Source of the DNA: Kiloniellales bacterium
Lineage (GTDB): Bacteria > Pseudomonadota > Alphaproteobacteria > Kiloniellales > JAKSBE01
Reading direction: 5' to 3'
Length of the DNA stretch: 6,396 nt
Assembly (NCBI GenBank): GCA_030067055.1
Contig: JASJAL010000362.1
Coordinates: forward strand, 1 to 6,396
This document shows positions 1-6,129 of this stretch, one piece after another (position 1 is the stretch's first letter; each line of letters opens with the position of its first letter). The notes beneath the pieces are model-generated. The model was not told the DNA's origin and did not search any database. It saw nothing but the letters and a program-made list of their open reading frames with translations. The position numbers and the translations under genes are program-made.

Positions 1-1
1 G

Positions 2-1954
2 GCGCGTATTCAGGGCGCCGAGATCTACCTGCGCAACCGGGTCGTGGAGCTGCAGCACCGGCGAGACGGCAGCTGGGACGTGGTCACCGAGAACGGCACG
101 ATCCACGCCGAGCACATCGTCAACGCCGGTGGCCTCTGGGCCCGCGAAGTCAATGCCCTCGCCGGGATCTACCTGCCGCTTCATCCCATGGAGCACCAGT
201 ACCTGGTGACAGACGACATCCCCGAGATCTACGAGCGCGACAGCGAGCATCCCCACGTGCTGGATCCGGAGGGCGAGTCCTACCTGCGCCAGGAAGGCCG
301 CGGCCTGGTGATCGGGTTCTACGAGCAGGGCTGCGAGCCCTGGGCGGTCGAGGGCACGCCCTGGGACTTCGGGCAGGATCTGCTGCCGAACAAGCTGGAT
401 CGTATCGGCGATATCCTGGAGGTCGCCTACCATCGCTATCCGGTGCTGGAGAATGCCGGGCTGAAGCGGATCATCAACGGCCCTTTCACCTTCGCCCCGG
501 ACGGCAATCCTCTGGTCGGCCCGGTGCCCGGACTGCGGAACTTCTGGTCGGCCTGCGCGGTCATGGCCGGCTTCAGCCAGGGCGGCGGGGTCGGCCTGAC
601 CCTGGCCGAATGGATGGTCGAGGGCGAACCCTCGCGCGATGTCTTCGCCATGGACGTCGCCCGCTACGGCAACTACTGCACCGAGGCCTACACCCGGGCC
701 AAGGTGACCGAGAACTACCAGCGCCGCTTCGCCGTCTCCTATCCCAACGAGGAGCTGCCCGCGGGCCGGCCCCTCGAGACCACGCCCGCCTACGAGGTCT
801 GGAAGCGCCAGCGCGCGGTCTTCGGCCAGGCCTACGGCATGGAGGCGGTCAACTACTTCGCGCCCGAGGGCGAGCCGACCTTCGAGACGCCCTCCTTCCG
901 CCGCTCCAATGCCTTCGAGCCGGTGGGCGAGGAGTGCCGCGCCGTGCGCGAAGCCGTCGGCATCAACGAAATCCACAACTTCGGCAAGTACGAGGTCACC
1001 GGTCCCGGCGCCGCCGACTGGCTGGACCGGATCATGGCCGGCCGGATCCCGGCGGTGGGACGGATCGCTCTATCGCCGATGCTCAGCCCCAAGGGCAAGC
1101 TGATCGGCGACTTCACCATCTCGCATCTGGCCGAGGGTCGCTTCCAGCTGACCGCGTCCTACGGCGCCCAGGCCTATCACCTGCGCTGGTTCTGGCGGCA
1201 TCTCCCGCATCGGGCGACCGAGGTGCCCGAGGTCGAGGTCCGCAATGTCAGCCAGGCGTTGATCGGCTTCCAGATCGCCGGCCCGCGCTCGCGCGAATTG
1301 CTGGCGCGGCTGACTTTGGCCGACGTCTCGAAGGAGGCCTTTCCCTTCCTAGCCGTGCGCGAGATCGACGTCGGGCCCTGCGCCGCGATCGTCCAGCGGG
1401 TCACCTTCACCGGCGACCTTGGCTACGAAATCTACGTGCCGGCGGCCAAGCAGCTGGCGCTCTACTATGCCCTGGAGGCAGCCGGCACCGACCTCGGGCT
1501 CAGGCCCTTCGGGATGCGGGCGATGATGAGCCTGCGGCTGGAGAAGGCCTTCGGGTCCTGGCTGCGCGAGTACAAGCCGGACTACACGCCCGCGGAGACT
1601 GGCCTCGACCGCTTCGTCGCCTACAACAAGCCAGCCGACTTCATCGGCAAGGCTGCGGTCCTGGCCGAAAAGGCGGCCGGCCCGAAGCGGCGGCTCTGCA
1701 CCTTCGTGGTCGACGCCGCCGACGCTGACGTCTGGTCGGACGAACCGATCTGGAAGGACGGCGCCGTGGTCGGCTTCGTGACCTCCGGCGGTTACGCCCA
1801 CTACGCCCAGAAATCCGTTGCCCTGGGATTTCTGCCGGTCGAGCTGATCGCCCCGGGCTGCGAGGTCGAGATCGAAATCCTGGGCGAGATGCGCAAGGCG
1901 ACCCTGATCGACGAGCCGCTCTTCGATCCCAAGGGCGAACGGATGCGCGGCTGA
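2..1954 (+). CDS. FAD-dependent dimethylglycine/sarcosine dehydrogenase-like protein fused to GcvT (5' end outside window)
   Basis: The reading frame is already open at base 2 and runs 650 codons to TGA at 1952-1954, so the N-terminus is off the left edge. The GTG at 44 is only an internal Val codon. Family members usually have roughly 800 or more residues, so about 150 residues with the N-terminal FAD Rossmann motif are missing. Visible domains: the rest of the DAO oxidoreductase (HIVNAGGLWAREV near nt 115-153; PDGNPLVGP and AGFSQGGGVGLTLAEWM near nt 497-616), a central FAO_M-type linker, then a GcvT aminomethyltransferase-like domain from about nt 895 (FRRSNAFEPVGEECRAVREA, GKLIGDFTI with an Asp codon at 1109, FTGDLGYEIYVP) and the GcvT C-terminal barrel (SGGYAHYAQKSVALGF). 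Such enzymes oxidatively demethylate N-methylated glycines and pass the one-carbon unit to tetrahydrofolate. The exact substrate (dimethylglycine, sarcosine or another methylamine) cannot be read here. It is probably cytoplasmic. The family assignment is firm; the substrate is inference. Confidence 0.88.
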   Translation, partial: ARIQGAEIYLRNRVVELQHRRDGSWDVVTENGTIHAEHIVNAGGLWAREVNALAGIYLPLHPMEHQYLVTDDIPEIYERDSEHPHVLDPEGESYLRQEGRGLVIGFYEQGCEPWAVEGTPWDFGQDLLPNKLDRIGDILEVAYHRYPVLENAGLKRIINGPFTFAPDGNPLVGPVPGLRNFWSACAVMAGFSQGGGVGLTLAEWMVEGEPSRDVFAMDVARYGNYCTEAYTRAKVTENYQRRFAVSYPNEELPAGRPLETTPAYEVWKRQRAVFGQAYGMEAVNYFAPEGEPTFETPSFRRSNAFEPVGEECRAVREAVGINEIHNFGKYEVTGPGAADWLDRIMAGRIPAVGRIALSPMLSPKGKLIGDFTISHLAEGRFQLTASYGAQAYHLRWFWRHLPHRATEVPEVEVRNVSQALIGFQIAGPRSRELLARLTLADVSKEAFPFLAVREIDVGPCAAIVQRVTFTGDLGYEIYVPAAKQLALYYALEAAGTDLGLRPFGMRAMMSLRLEKAFGSWLREYKPDYTPAETGLDRFVAYNKPADFIGKAAVLAEKAAGPKRRLCTFVVDAADADVWSDEPIWKDGAVVGFVTSGGYAHYAQKSVALGFLPVELIAPGCEVEIEILGEMRKATLIDEPLFDPKGERMRG

Positions 1955-2038
1955 GTCCGACGGCATGCTTGCGTCACAGGCGGCGATGCGGCGCTGGAAC
2001 ATGCTCTGACTCCCGGGAAGATATCTGGATATTCGGCC

Positions 2039-2055
2039 CGGATTGATTGAATCCG
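2039..2055. repeat. Perfect short inverted repeat, possible weak terminator
   Basis: CGGATT and AATCCG flank a five-base spacer, giving a perfect 6-bp stem 85 bases after the dehydrogenase stop. A loosely T-rich stretch follows (TTTGGTTTTCT, about 2063-2073). The stem is short and only half GC, and the T tract starts several bases after it. If it is a terminator it is a weak one; it may be chance. Confidence 0.3.
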
Positions 2056-2083
2056 AGCGGAATTTGGTTTTCTGAACGGGACC

Positions 2084-2113
2084 ACCAGCGCGGATCTGCG
2101 GGTCCGCGATGGT
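2084..2113. repeat. 30-bp imperfect dyad
   Basis: ACCA-g-CGCGGA and TCCGCG-a-TGGT pair over 10 of 11 positions around an eight-base spacer (2095-2102). The stem is GC-rich and could form a stable RNA hairpin near the end of the dehydrogenase transcript, or act as a protein-binding dyad. No U-tract follows, so it does not read as a classical intrinsic terminator. It lies about 110 bp upstream of the putative kinase promoter. Confidence 0.45.
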
Positions 2114-2200
2114 CTGGAAATCCGCACTCACGCCCACTCCATCGAGCCAAGATGCCGGAGAACAGCATTCCGGATTTGCCTCGAATTTTAGACAATGTAT

Positions 2201-2227
2201 GTAATTAATAAAGTTATTGTTGACATT
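2201..2227 (+). promoter_or_regulatory. 27-bp element, copy 1, ending in TTGACATT
   Basis: The element starts GTAATTAA and ends TGTTGACATT. It matches the copy at 4597-4623 at 21 of 27 positions with no gap; the eight-base left end and the ten-base right end are identical. It overlaps the start of the putative kinase promoter. The right end contains a consensus -35 hexamer, TTGACA (2220-2225). The conserved left end suggests more than a core promoter, for example an UP-like element or an activator site. The match is direct observation; the function is inference. Confidence 0.5.
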
Positions 2228-2254
2228 TACATCGCTTCTTCTCATTCTTATAAA
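2226..2254 (+). promoter_or_regulatory. Putative sigma-70-type promoter of the histidine kinase gene
   Basis: TTTACA (2226-2231) and TATAAA (2249-2254) each match the consensus at 5 of 6 positions and are separated by exactly 17 bp, within an AT-rich tract. A start of transcription near 2260 would leave a leader of about 107 bases before the ATG at 2368. A full TTGACA sits directly upstream (2220-2225) but is 23 bp from the same -10, too far for a standard core promoter. An alternative -10 for it, CATTCT at 2243-2248, is poor. Confidence 0.55.
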
Positions 2255-2292
2255 AGTAAATATCGGTATTCATCGAATATTTGCTCTATTCG

Positions 2293-2324
2293 CCTGGCAT
2301 TCGATGGTAATTCGACTTACCAGG
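2293..2324 (+). other. Overlapping alternative hairpins in the kinase leader
   Basis: TGGTAA (2305-2310) and TTACCA (2317-2322) form a 6-bp stem with a six-base loop. CCTGG (2293-2297) can instead pair with CCAGG (2320-2324), which uses some of the same bases, so the two folds exclude each other. The stems are short. The Shine-Dalgarno at 2353-2357 is not contained in either fold. A functional switch is not supported beyond the base pairing itself. Confidence 0.25.
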
Positions 2325-2352
2325 TTGGCTGAGCAAAGACTTCGCAATCTGC

Positions 2353-2357
2353 AGGGG
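2353..2357 (+). promoter_or_regulatory. Ribosome binding site supporting the kinase ATG at 2368
   Basis: AGGGG lies 10 bases before the ATG at 2368, an acceptable though slightly long spacing. The next in-frame ATG (2440) has only an AGAGG touching the start codon, so the upstream ATG is preferred. Confidence 0.5.
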
Positions 2358-2367
2358 CAAAGCGGCC

Positions 2368-4527
2368 ATGGGCAAGGCGCTACGTCCGAGTAACCGGCAG
2401 CTCAGTCACGGCCTCTCATTGGTGGCCGGCGGTCAGAGGATGGGGCGGCTCGAAGAGTTAGATCCGGTCGGCCACGAGCCTGCCGTCACCCTGCCGGATC
2501 GGCAGGAGAGACAGCTCGAGCTGCTTCGCGGTCAGAACGAAGTTCTGGAGCTGGTCGCGAGCGGCGCCGGTTTGGACCACGTACTTCAACACCTCGTACG
2601 GGTTGCCGAGCGCTGTATCCAAGCCGGCCGCTGCACGATCACGCTGAGCGCTCCAAATTCCCTGGCTTCCAAGGCCCAGATCCACGGGCAGTCCTCACCA
2701 TCGCAGTTGCCTTGCTGGAGTGAGCCGATTCTCGGGCCGCAAAACGATAGCCATGGGACCCTCCTCGTCCAATACCTCGATGACAACGATCTGGCGGCGG
2801 AAGATCTGCACGCCATCAGGGAGCTGGCCCGAATTGCCGGCATCGCCGTAGAGCAGCAGCGCCGCGAGCAGGCGCGCCGTGTCGCCAGCGAGCGATTCGC
2901 GGCCTTGTCGCGCAGCCTCCCCGGCGTGGTCTACCAGTTGCAGGTCTCGGCCGGCGGCAAGCTCCGCTACACCTTCTTGAGCGAAGGCCTGCGAGAGGTC
3001 TTCGGCCTCGCGCCGGAGGCCGCCTTGGCCGACGCCGATACCCTGCAGGAATGCTACGACCGCGAGGTTGGGGCCTCGGTAAGGCATCGCTTCGTCGAGG
3101 CTTCCAGGTCCCAGTCGATGTGGGAGCACGAGAGCTGGATCACCACCTTGGACGGGCGCCGCCGCTATATCCGCGACAGCGCGCGGCCCCATCGTCAGGC
3201 CGACGGCTCGGTCGTTTGGGAGGGCATCATCCTGGACGCCACGGGTACGAAGGAGGCCGAGGTCGAACTACGCCGGGCCAAGGACGAGGCCGAACAAGCC
3301 AGCCTTGCCAAGACGCGCTTGCTGGCCCAGCTCCGCAGCGCCAACCAACGCTTCGAATCGCTCGTCGCCAACGTGCCCGGGGTGGTCTACCAGCGCAAGG
3401 TGACCCCGGAAGGCGAGATCTTCTACACCTACATCAGCGATGGCGCGAAAGACCTCTTCGGCCTCACGCCGGAGGAGGTCCTCGCCGACTCGCAAGCGCT
3501 GTTCAACTGTCATGGTCCGGAGTATCGCGAGGGATTCCGCGAACGGCTCCTGGCCTCCTCGAAGACGCTGTCCCTCTGGGACGTCGAGGCGCAGATCATC
3601 ACCGCCAAGGGCGAAACCAAATACACCCACGCGATCGCCCGACCCCATCGGGAGGCTGACGGTTCCGTCCTCTGGGACGGGATCATTCTGGACGCCACAC
3701 GCATCAAGAAAGCCGAGATGGCCCTGCGCGAGGCAAAGGAGCAGGCCGAGTGCTCGAACCGCGCCAAGACCCAGTTCCTGGCGACGATCGGCCACGAGCT
3801 GCGCACGCCGCTCAACGCGATCATCGGGTTCTCGGAAATTATTGGCGATCAACGCCTGGGCCCTTTGGACAACCCGACCTACAGGGGCTACGCCAAGGAC
3901 ATCCTTTCGAGCGGCCATGACCTCTTACGTCACATCAACGATATCTTGGAATTCACGCGGCTCGAGAGTGGCGAGCTCAGGCTCTCCGAGGGCGACGTCG
4001 ACCTCGGCAGCATCTTGCTGGAAGTCGCCGCTGCAGCTGACGATCGAGCCGCCTCGGGTGACGTGGCGATCGATCTCGCGCCTCTGAAGGAACGGATCCT
4101 CCTGCTTGGCGACCAAGAGCGGCTGAAGCGCTTGATTTGGCATCTGCTGTCGAACGCCATCAAGTTCACGAACGAAGGCGGCCAGATCCAGATCGCGGCA
4201 AAAGTCGATCGTGACGGCAACGCCCGGATCTCGATATCCGACACCGGGATCGGCATGGCGCCCTCGGACATTCCCAAGGCGCAGGAGGTCTTTGCCCAGC
4301 TCGACAGCAAGCTCAGCCGCCGTTTCGCCGGGCTGGGCCTGGGGATCCCGCTGGCCATGGCCATCGCCAAGATGCATGGCGCGGCACTCAGCTTTGCCAG
4401 CGAGGTCGGCGTCGGGACGGAGGCCACCCTGGTCTTTCCCAAGACCCGCGTGATCGCCGGGCCGGCAGAGAGCGGCGGCGCCGACCACCGATCGCCAAAG
4501 CCCGGAGACGACCCGATCGAGGCGTAG
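2368..4527 (+). CDS. Soluble hybrid-free sensor histidine kinase, GAF-PAS-PAS-HisKA-HATPase
   Basis: A 719-residue protein with no transmembrane segment, so it is expected to be a cytoplasmic sensor kinase of a two-component pathway. Residues 57-164 are a GAF-like domain (NEVLELVASG at the start, CWSEP at 116-120, AGIAVEQQ at the end) that looks internally shortened. Two PAS domains follow (about 175-298 and 327-450), each with PGVVYQ and a WxGIILDAT end. HisKA contains GHELRTPLN with phosphoacceptor H476; the HExxT pattern (E477, T480) is compatible with phosphatase activity as well. The ATPase has N box HLLSNAIKF (N596), G1 box DTGIGM (D625) and G2 box GLGLG (655-659), so all catalytic boxes are present. 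The last 27 or so residues look disordered. There is no receiver domain and no response regulator in the window, so it is an orphan here. The HisKA sequence resembles PleC/DivJ-type alphaproteobacterial kinases; ligand and partner are unknown. Confidence 0.93.
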   Translation: MGKALRPSNRQLSHGLSLVAGGQRMGRLEELDPVGHEPAVTLPDRQERQLELLRGQNEVLELVASGAGLDHVLQHLVRVAERCIQAGRCTITLSAPNSLASKAQIHGQSSPSQLPCWSEPILGPQNDSHGTLLVQYLDDNDLAAEDLHAIRELARIAGIAVEQQRREQARRVASERFAALSRSLPGVVYQLQVSAGGKLRYTFLSEGLREVFGLAPEAALADADTLQECYDREVGASVRHRFVEASRSQSMWEHESWITTLDGRRRYIRDSARPHRQADGSVVWEGIILDATGTKEAEVELRRAKDEAEQASLAKTRLLAQLRSANQRFESLVANVPGVVYQRKVTPEGEIFYTYISDGAKDLFGLTPEEVLADSQALFNCHGPEYREGFRERLLASSKTLSLWDVEAQIITAKGETKYTHAIARPHREADGSVLWDGIILDATRIKKAEMALREAKEQAECSNRAKTQFLATIGHELRTPLNAIIGFSEIIGDQRLGPLDNPTYRGYAKDILSSGHDLLRHINDILEFTRLESGELRLSEGDVDLGSILLEVAAAADDRAASGDVAIDLAPLKERILLLGDQERLKRLIWHLLSNAIKFTNEGGQIQIAAKVDRDGNARISISDTGIGMAPSDIPKAQEVFAQLDSKLSRRFAGLGLGIPLAMAIAKMHGAALSFASEVGVGTEATLVFPKTRVIAGPAESGGADHRSPKPGDDPIEA
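2920..3786 (+). repeat. Tandem PAS-plus-linker repeat inside the kinase gene
   Basis: Kinase residues 185-321 (nt 2920-3330) align without a gap to residues 337-473 (nt 3376-3786), a constant offset of 152 residues or 456 bases. By hand count about 65 of 137 positions are identical. The match covers the PAS core, the linker (AKDEAEQ versus AKEQAEC) and the first residues of the HisKA helix (AKTRLLAQ versus AKTQFLAT). Synonymous differences are frequent, so the duplication is old or the copies came from related genes. Confidence 0.8.
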
Positions 4528-4596
4528 AACCGGCCCGCAAGGTCGCTAGTATTTCAAATCGCCAAATAGTTACTGAATAATTAAAATATAAGTCAA

Positions 4597-4623
4597 GTAA
4601 TTAACAACCATTCTGTTGACATT
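4597..4623 (+). promoter_or_regulatory. 27-bp element, copy 2, with TTGACA -35-like hexamer
   Basis: This copy matches 2201-2227 at 21 of 27 positions without a gap, with the same GTAATTAA left end and TGTTGACATT right end. TTGACA is at 4616-4621. Unlike copy 1, no good -10 lies 16-18 bp downstream (CACTTT at 4639-4644 is weak; GATGCT at 4645-4650 is 23 bp away), so either an activator is needed or the real promoter is elsewhere. It lies about 275 bases before the ligase start and shares its position, upstream of a gene start, with copy 1. Confidence 0.45.
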
Positions 4624-4659
4624 CCGAGTGAATTTCTTCACTTTGATGCTATCGAGAGC

Positions 4660-4686
4660 TTTGTCTCAAGATCGCTCGGAGACAAA
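4660..4686 (+). other. Perfect 8-bp dyad/hairpin in the ligase leader
   Basis: TTTGTCTC (4660-4667) and GAGACAAA (4679-4686) are exact reverse complements with an 11-base spacer. The centre lies about 55 bp downstream of the TTGACA of copy 2, so it would sit at the beginning of the transcript or act as an operator just downstream of a promoter. The right arm includes most of GGAG (4678-4681), the potential Shine-Dalgarno of the small ORF starting with GTG at 4690. Function is inferred only from symmetry and position. Confidence 0.45.
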
Positions 4687-4689
4687 CGG

Positions 4690-4833
4690 GTGTTTCTACA
4701 AGACCAAGGCCGGCAGGACGCCATGGGAAACGGCCAGAAATCACCACCGCCCGCAAATCTCCGCGATAGGTTTAATTGGTTAATCAAAATGGGTAATTCG
4801 AAGACGCCGTCACGATCGAAAACTAATAATTAA
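4690..4833 (+). CDS. Doubtful small ORF in the ligase leader (47 codons)
   Basis: A GTG at 4690, eight bases after GGAG (4678-4681), opens a 47-codon frame ending in TAA at 4831-4833. An internal ATG at 4723 would give 36 residues, with AGGA only four bases before it. The peptide is basic and Asn/Lys-rich toward its end (FNWLIKMGN, then NN), with AT-rich codons unlike the neighbouring genes. No family is recognised and no membrane segment or signal is seen. It could be a leader peptide translated ahead of the ligase, but chance is the more likely explanation. Confidence 0.15.
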   Translation: MFLQDQGRQDAMGNGQKSPPPANLRDRFNWLIKMGNSKTPSRSKTNN

Positions 4834-4883
4834 AATAAATAAACAATAATGGTCGGACCGTTTCGCCGCCCGGGACCCTGCCT

Positions 4884-4888
4884 GAGGT
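4884..4888 (+). promoter_or_regulatory. Ribosome binding site of the ATP-grasp ligase
   Basis: GAGGT precedes the ATG at 4896 by seven bases, a good spacing. It supports this start over the in-frame ATG at 5019 (Met42), which lies just before the conserved N-terminal strand but has only AAAGG 12 bases upstream. Confidence 0.65.
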
Positions 4889-4895
4889 AGTCGCC

Positions 4896-6113
4896 ATGAC
4901 CGCATCGCCCGCTTATACGCTTTCCGCCGCCAAGCCGCAGCCAAGTGGCACTTGGCCGGACCGGTCGCTCGGCTCGACCCGGGCCCTGCAGGACTGCGTC
5001 GAAAGGCTTCTCGATCGCATGAACATCGCGGTCATCCATGGCGGTGACAAGACGGTCGACGGAGCGGTGATCAACCAGACCGGCAATCCGCGCTCTTGGA
5101 AAAGCTACAAGAGCGTTGCCGAGGACATAGCCGGAGCGCTCCGTCGCCTGGGCTGCCCCAAGGTCAGCGTGATCCCCGACGACATGCAGCTCGGCCAACG
5201 CCTCGCGGAAGAGAAGATTCACCTGGCTTGGTTGAACACCGGCGGCGTCCAAGGCTACAGCCCGCTGAGCCATGCGGCATCGATGCTCGAGATGATGGGC
5301 ATTCCCTATGTCGGTCATGATCCCATGACCGCCGGCATCCTGGACCGCAAGGACGTGTTCAAGCGCTTTCTGACGGCGCTGGGCTTTCCCACGGCCCCCT
5401 TCATCACCTGGAACATGGCCGATGGCCCCTTCGACCCCGCGACCAACGATCGTTTCTGGCAGGTTCTCGGCGAGCATACGGGGCCCTTCATCGTCAAACC
5501 GGTCTCCGGCCGGGCCTCGCTCAACGTCCACTGGGTCGAGAACCGCAACGGACTTCCCGCAGCCGTGGCCGGGGTCTACGAGGCGACCAAAAGCCTGGTG
5601 ATGATCGAGCCCTTTCTGCCGGGCCGGGAGTACTGCGTGGCGGTGAGCGGCTACGTCACCGCCCAGCGTCGGGAGTTGACGCGCCACCGGGACCCTTTCG
5701 TGGTGTGCACGATCGAGCGGGTGTTTCAGCCTGAAGAGCGAATCGTGACGTCCATGGATCTACGCCCGATCACCAACGATCGCCTGCGCGTGCTCGATGC
5801 GAAAAACGACGCCGCTGTCCTTCAGCAGCTCGAGGACCTGGGGCGCAGCGTCTACCGAGAGATGAATATCGAGAGCCTGATCCGCTTCGACGTGCGGGCG
5901 GACCAGTCGGGTCGGCTACAGATCCTTGAAGCCAACCCCAAGCCGGACCTCAAGGCGCCCAGCCGGGAGCAGACCAGTCTGGTCGCCGCCAGCCTTTCCG
6001 CCTACGGGATGAGCTATGACGACCTCATCCTGTCGCTGCTCGCCGACCGTCTGGATTTTCTGTTCAGTGAGCGGCCTGGCTGCGTCGGCCAGCTCAAGGC
6101 CCTCGTCGACTGA
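4896..6113 (+). CDS. ATP-grasp ligase related to D-alanine-D-alanine ligase, atypical
   Basis: A 405-residue protein, longer than typical Ddl (about 300-370). An N-terminal extension of about 41 residues precedes the pre-ATP-grasp strand IAVIHGG (44-50). The segment LNTGGVQG (113-120) followed by MLEMMGIPYVGHDPMTAGILDRKDVFKRFL matches the Ddl region that places the first substrate and ATP. ATP-grasp signatures: GPFIVKPVSGRAS with ATP-contacting K201; IEPFLPGREYCV with E238 and E245; IRFDV (R330, D332) and ILEANPKPD (E345, N347), the usual metal and phosphate ligands. ATP binding and acyl-phosphate chemistry therefore look intact. The Ddl AEREVS-type motif, the LHG histidine loop (here LNTGG) and the YEAKY omega loop are not seen. 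It probably joins a carboxylate to an amine, but the substrates are unknown and a housekeeping peptidoglycan role is unlikely. It is cytoplasmic and probably co-transcribed with the membrane protein 36 bases downstream. The superfamily call is firm; the reaction is inference. Confidence 0.88.
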   Translation: MTASPAYTLSAAKPQPSGTWPDRSLGSTRALQDCVERLLDRMNIAVIHGGDKTVDGAVINQTGNPRSWKSYKSVAEDIAGALRRLGCPKVSVIPDDMQLGQRLAEEKIHLAWLNTGGVQGYSPLSHAASMLEMMGIPYVGHDPMTAGILDRKDVFKRFLTALGFPTAPFITWNMADGPFDPATNDRFWQVLGEHTGPFIVKPVSGRASLNVHWVENRNGLPAAVAGVYEATKSLVMIEPFLPGREYCVAVSGYVTAQRRELTRHRDPFVVCTIERVFQPEERIVTSMDLRPITNDRLRVLDAKNDAAVLQQLEDLGRSVYREMNIESLIRFDVRADQSGRLQILEANPKPDLKAPSREQTSLVAASLSAYGMSYDDLILSLLADRLDFLFSERPGCVGQLKALVD

Positions 6114-6129
6114 GTCAGAAGTCGGCGTC

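Larger units (their letters stand above)
1955..2367. other. Gene-free region between the dehydrogenase and the histidine kinase
   Basis: These 413 bases hold no convincing gene on either strand. Reverse-strand frames crossing the region lack start signals and run antisense into the dehydrogenase. The first half (to about 2170) is GC-rich and carries two dyads, at 2039-2055 and 2084-2113. The second half (about 2180-2290) is strongly AT-rich and carries the putative kinase promoter and one copy of the 27-bp element. A small hairpin region at 2293-2324 follows, in the expected kinase leader. No clear Rho-independent terminator ends the dehydrogenase gene. Confidence 0.7.
4528..4895. other. Gene-free leader region upstream of the ATP-grasp ligase
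   Basis: These 368 bases contain two AT-rich stretches (about 4545-4645 and 4765-4852) separated by a GC-richer block. They hold copy 2 of the 27-bp element, a perfect 8-bp dyad at 4660-4686, a doubtful small ORF (4690-4833), the ten-base word GGTAATTCGA at 4792-4801 (also at 2306-2315), and the ligase Shine-Dalgarno. No clear terminator follows the kinase stop. If transcription starts just after the TTGACA, the ligase leader would be well over 200 bases. Confidence 0.65.

Noticed and set aside
610..1728. A 372-codon frame on the + strand inside the dehydrogenase
   Set aside because: It is the +1-type shadow of the real frame: Arg/Ala/Gly-rich low-complexity protein without any domain.
2011..2018. 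TCCCGGGA palindrome as an operator
   Set aside because: An 8-bp restriction-site-like palindrome in GC-rich DNA is expected by chance and lies far from any promoter signal.
1349..2245. A 298-codon reverse-strand frame covering the end of the dehydrogenase gene and the gap after it
   Set aside because: It is antisense to a clear conserved gene, has no recognisable domain, and results from the high third-position GC of the + strand gene.
2220..2254. TTGACA (2220) with TATAAA (2249) as the kinase promoter
   Set aside because: The 23-bp spacing is too long; TTTACA at 2226 with the same -10 gives the standard 17 bp.
4581..4605. CtrA binding site near TTAAC at 4601-4605
   Set aside because: Only the TTAAC half is present; no TTAA lies seven bases upstream as the full site requires.
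4660..4740. Known riboswitch class in the ligase leader
   Set aside because: No conserved core that I recognise (for example glycine, c-di-GMP, SAM-II) can be matched; only a simple stem is visible.
4830..5687. A 285-codon reverse-strand frame opposite the ligase
   Set aside because: It is antisense to well-conserved ATP-grasp motifs, shows no family features, and starts within the coding region of another gene.
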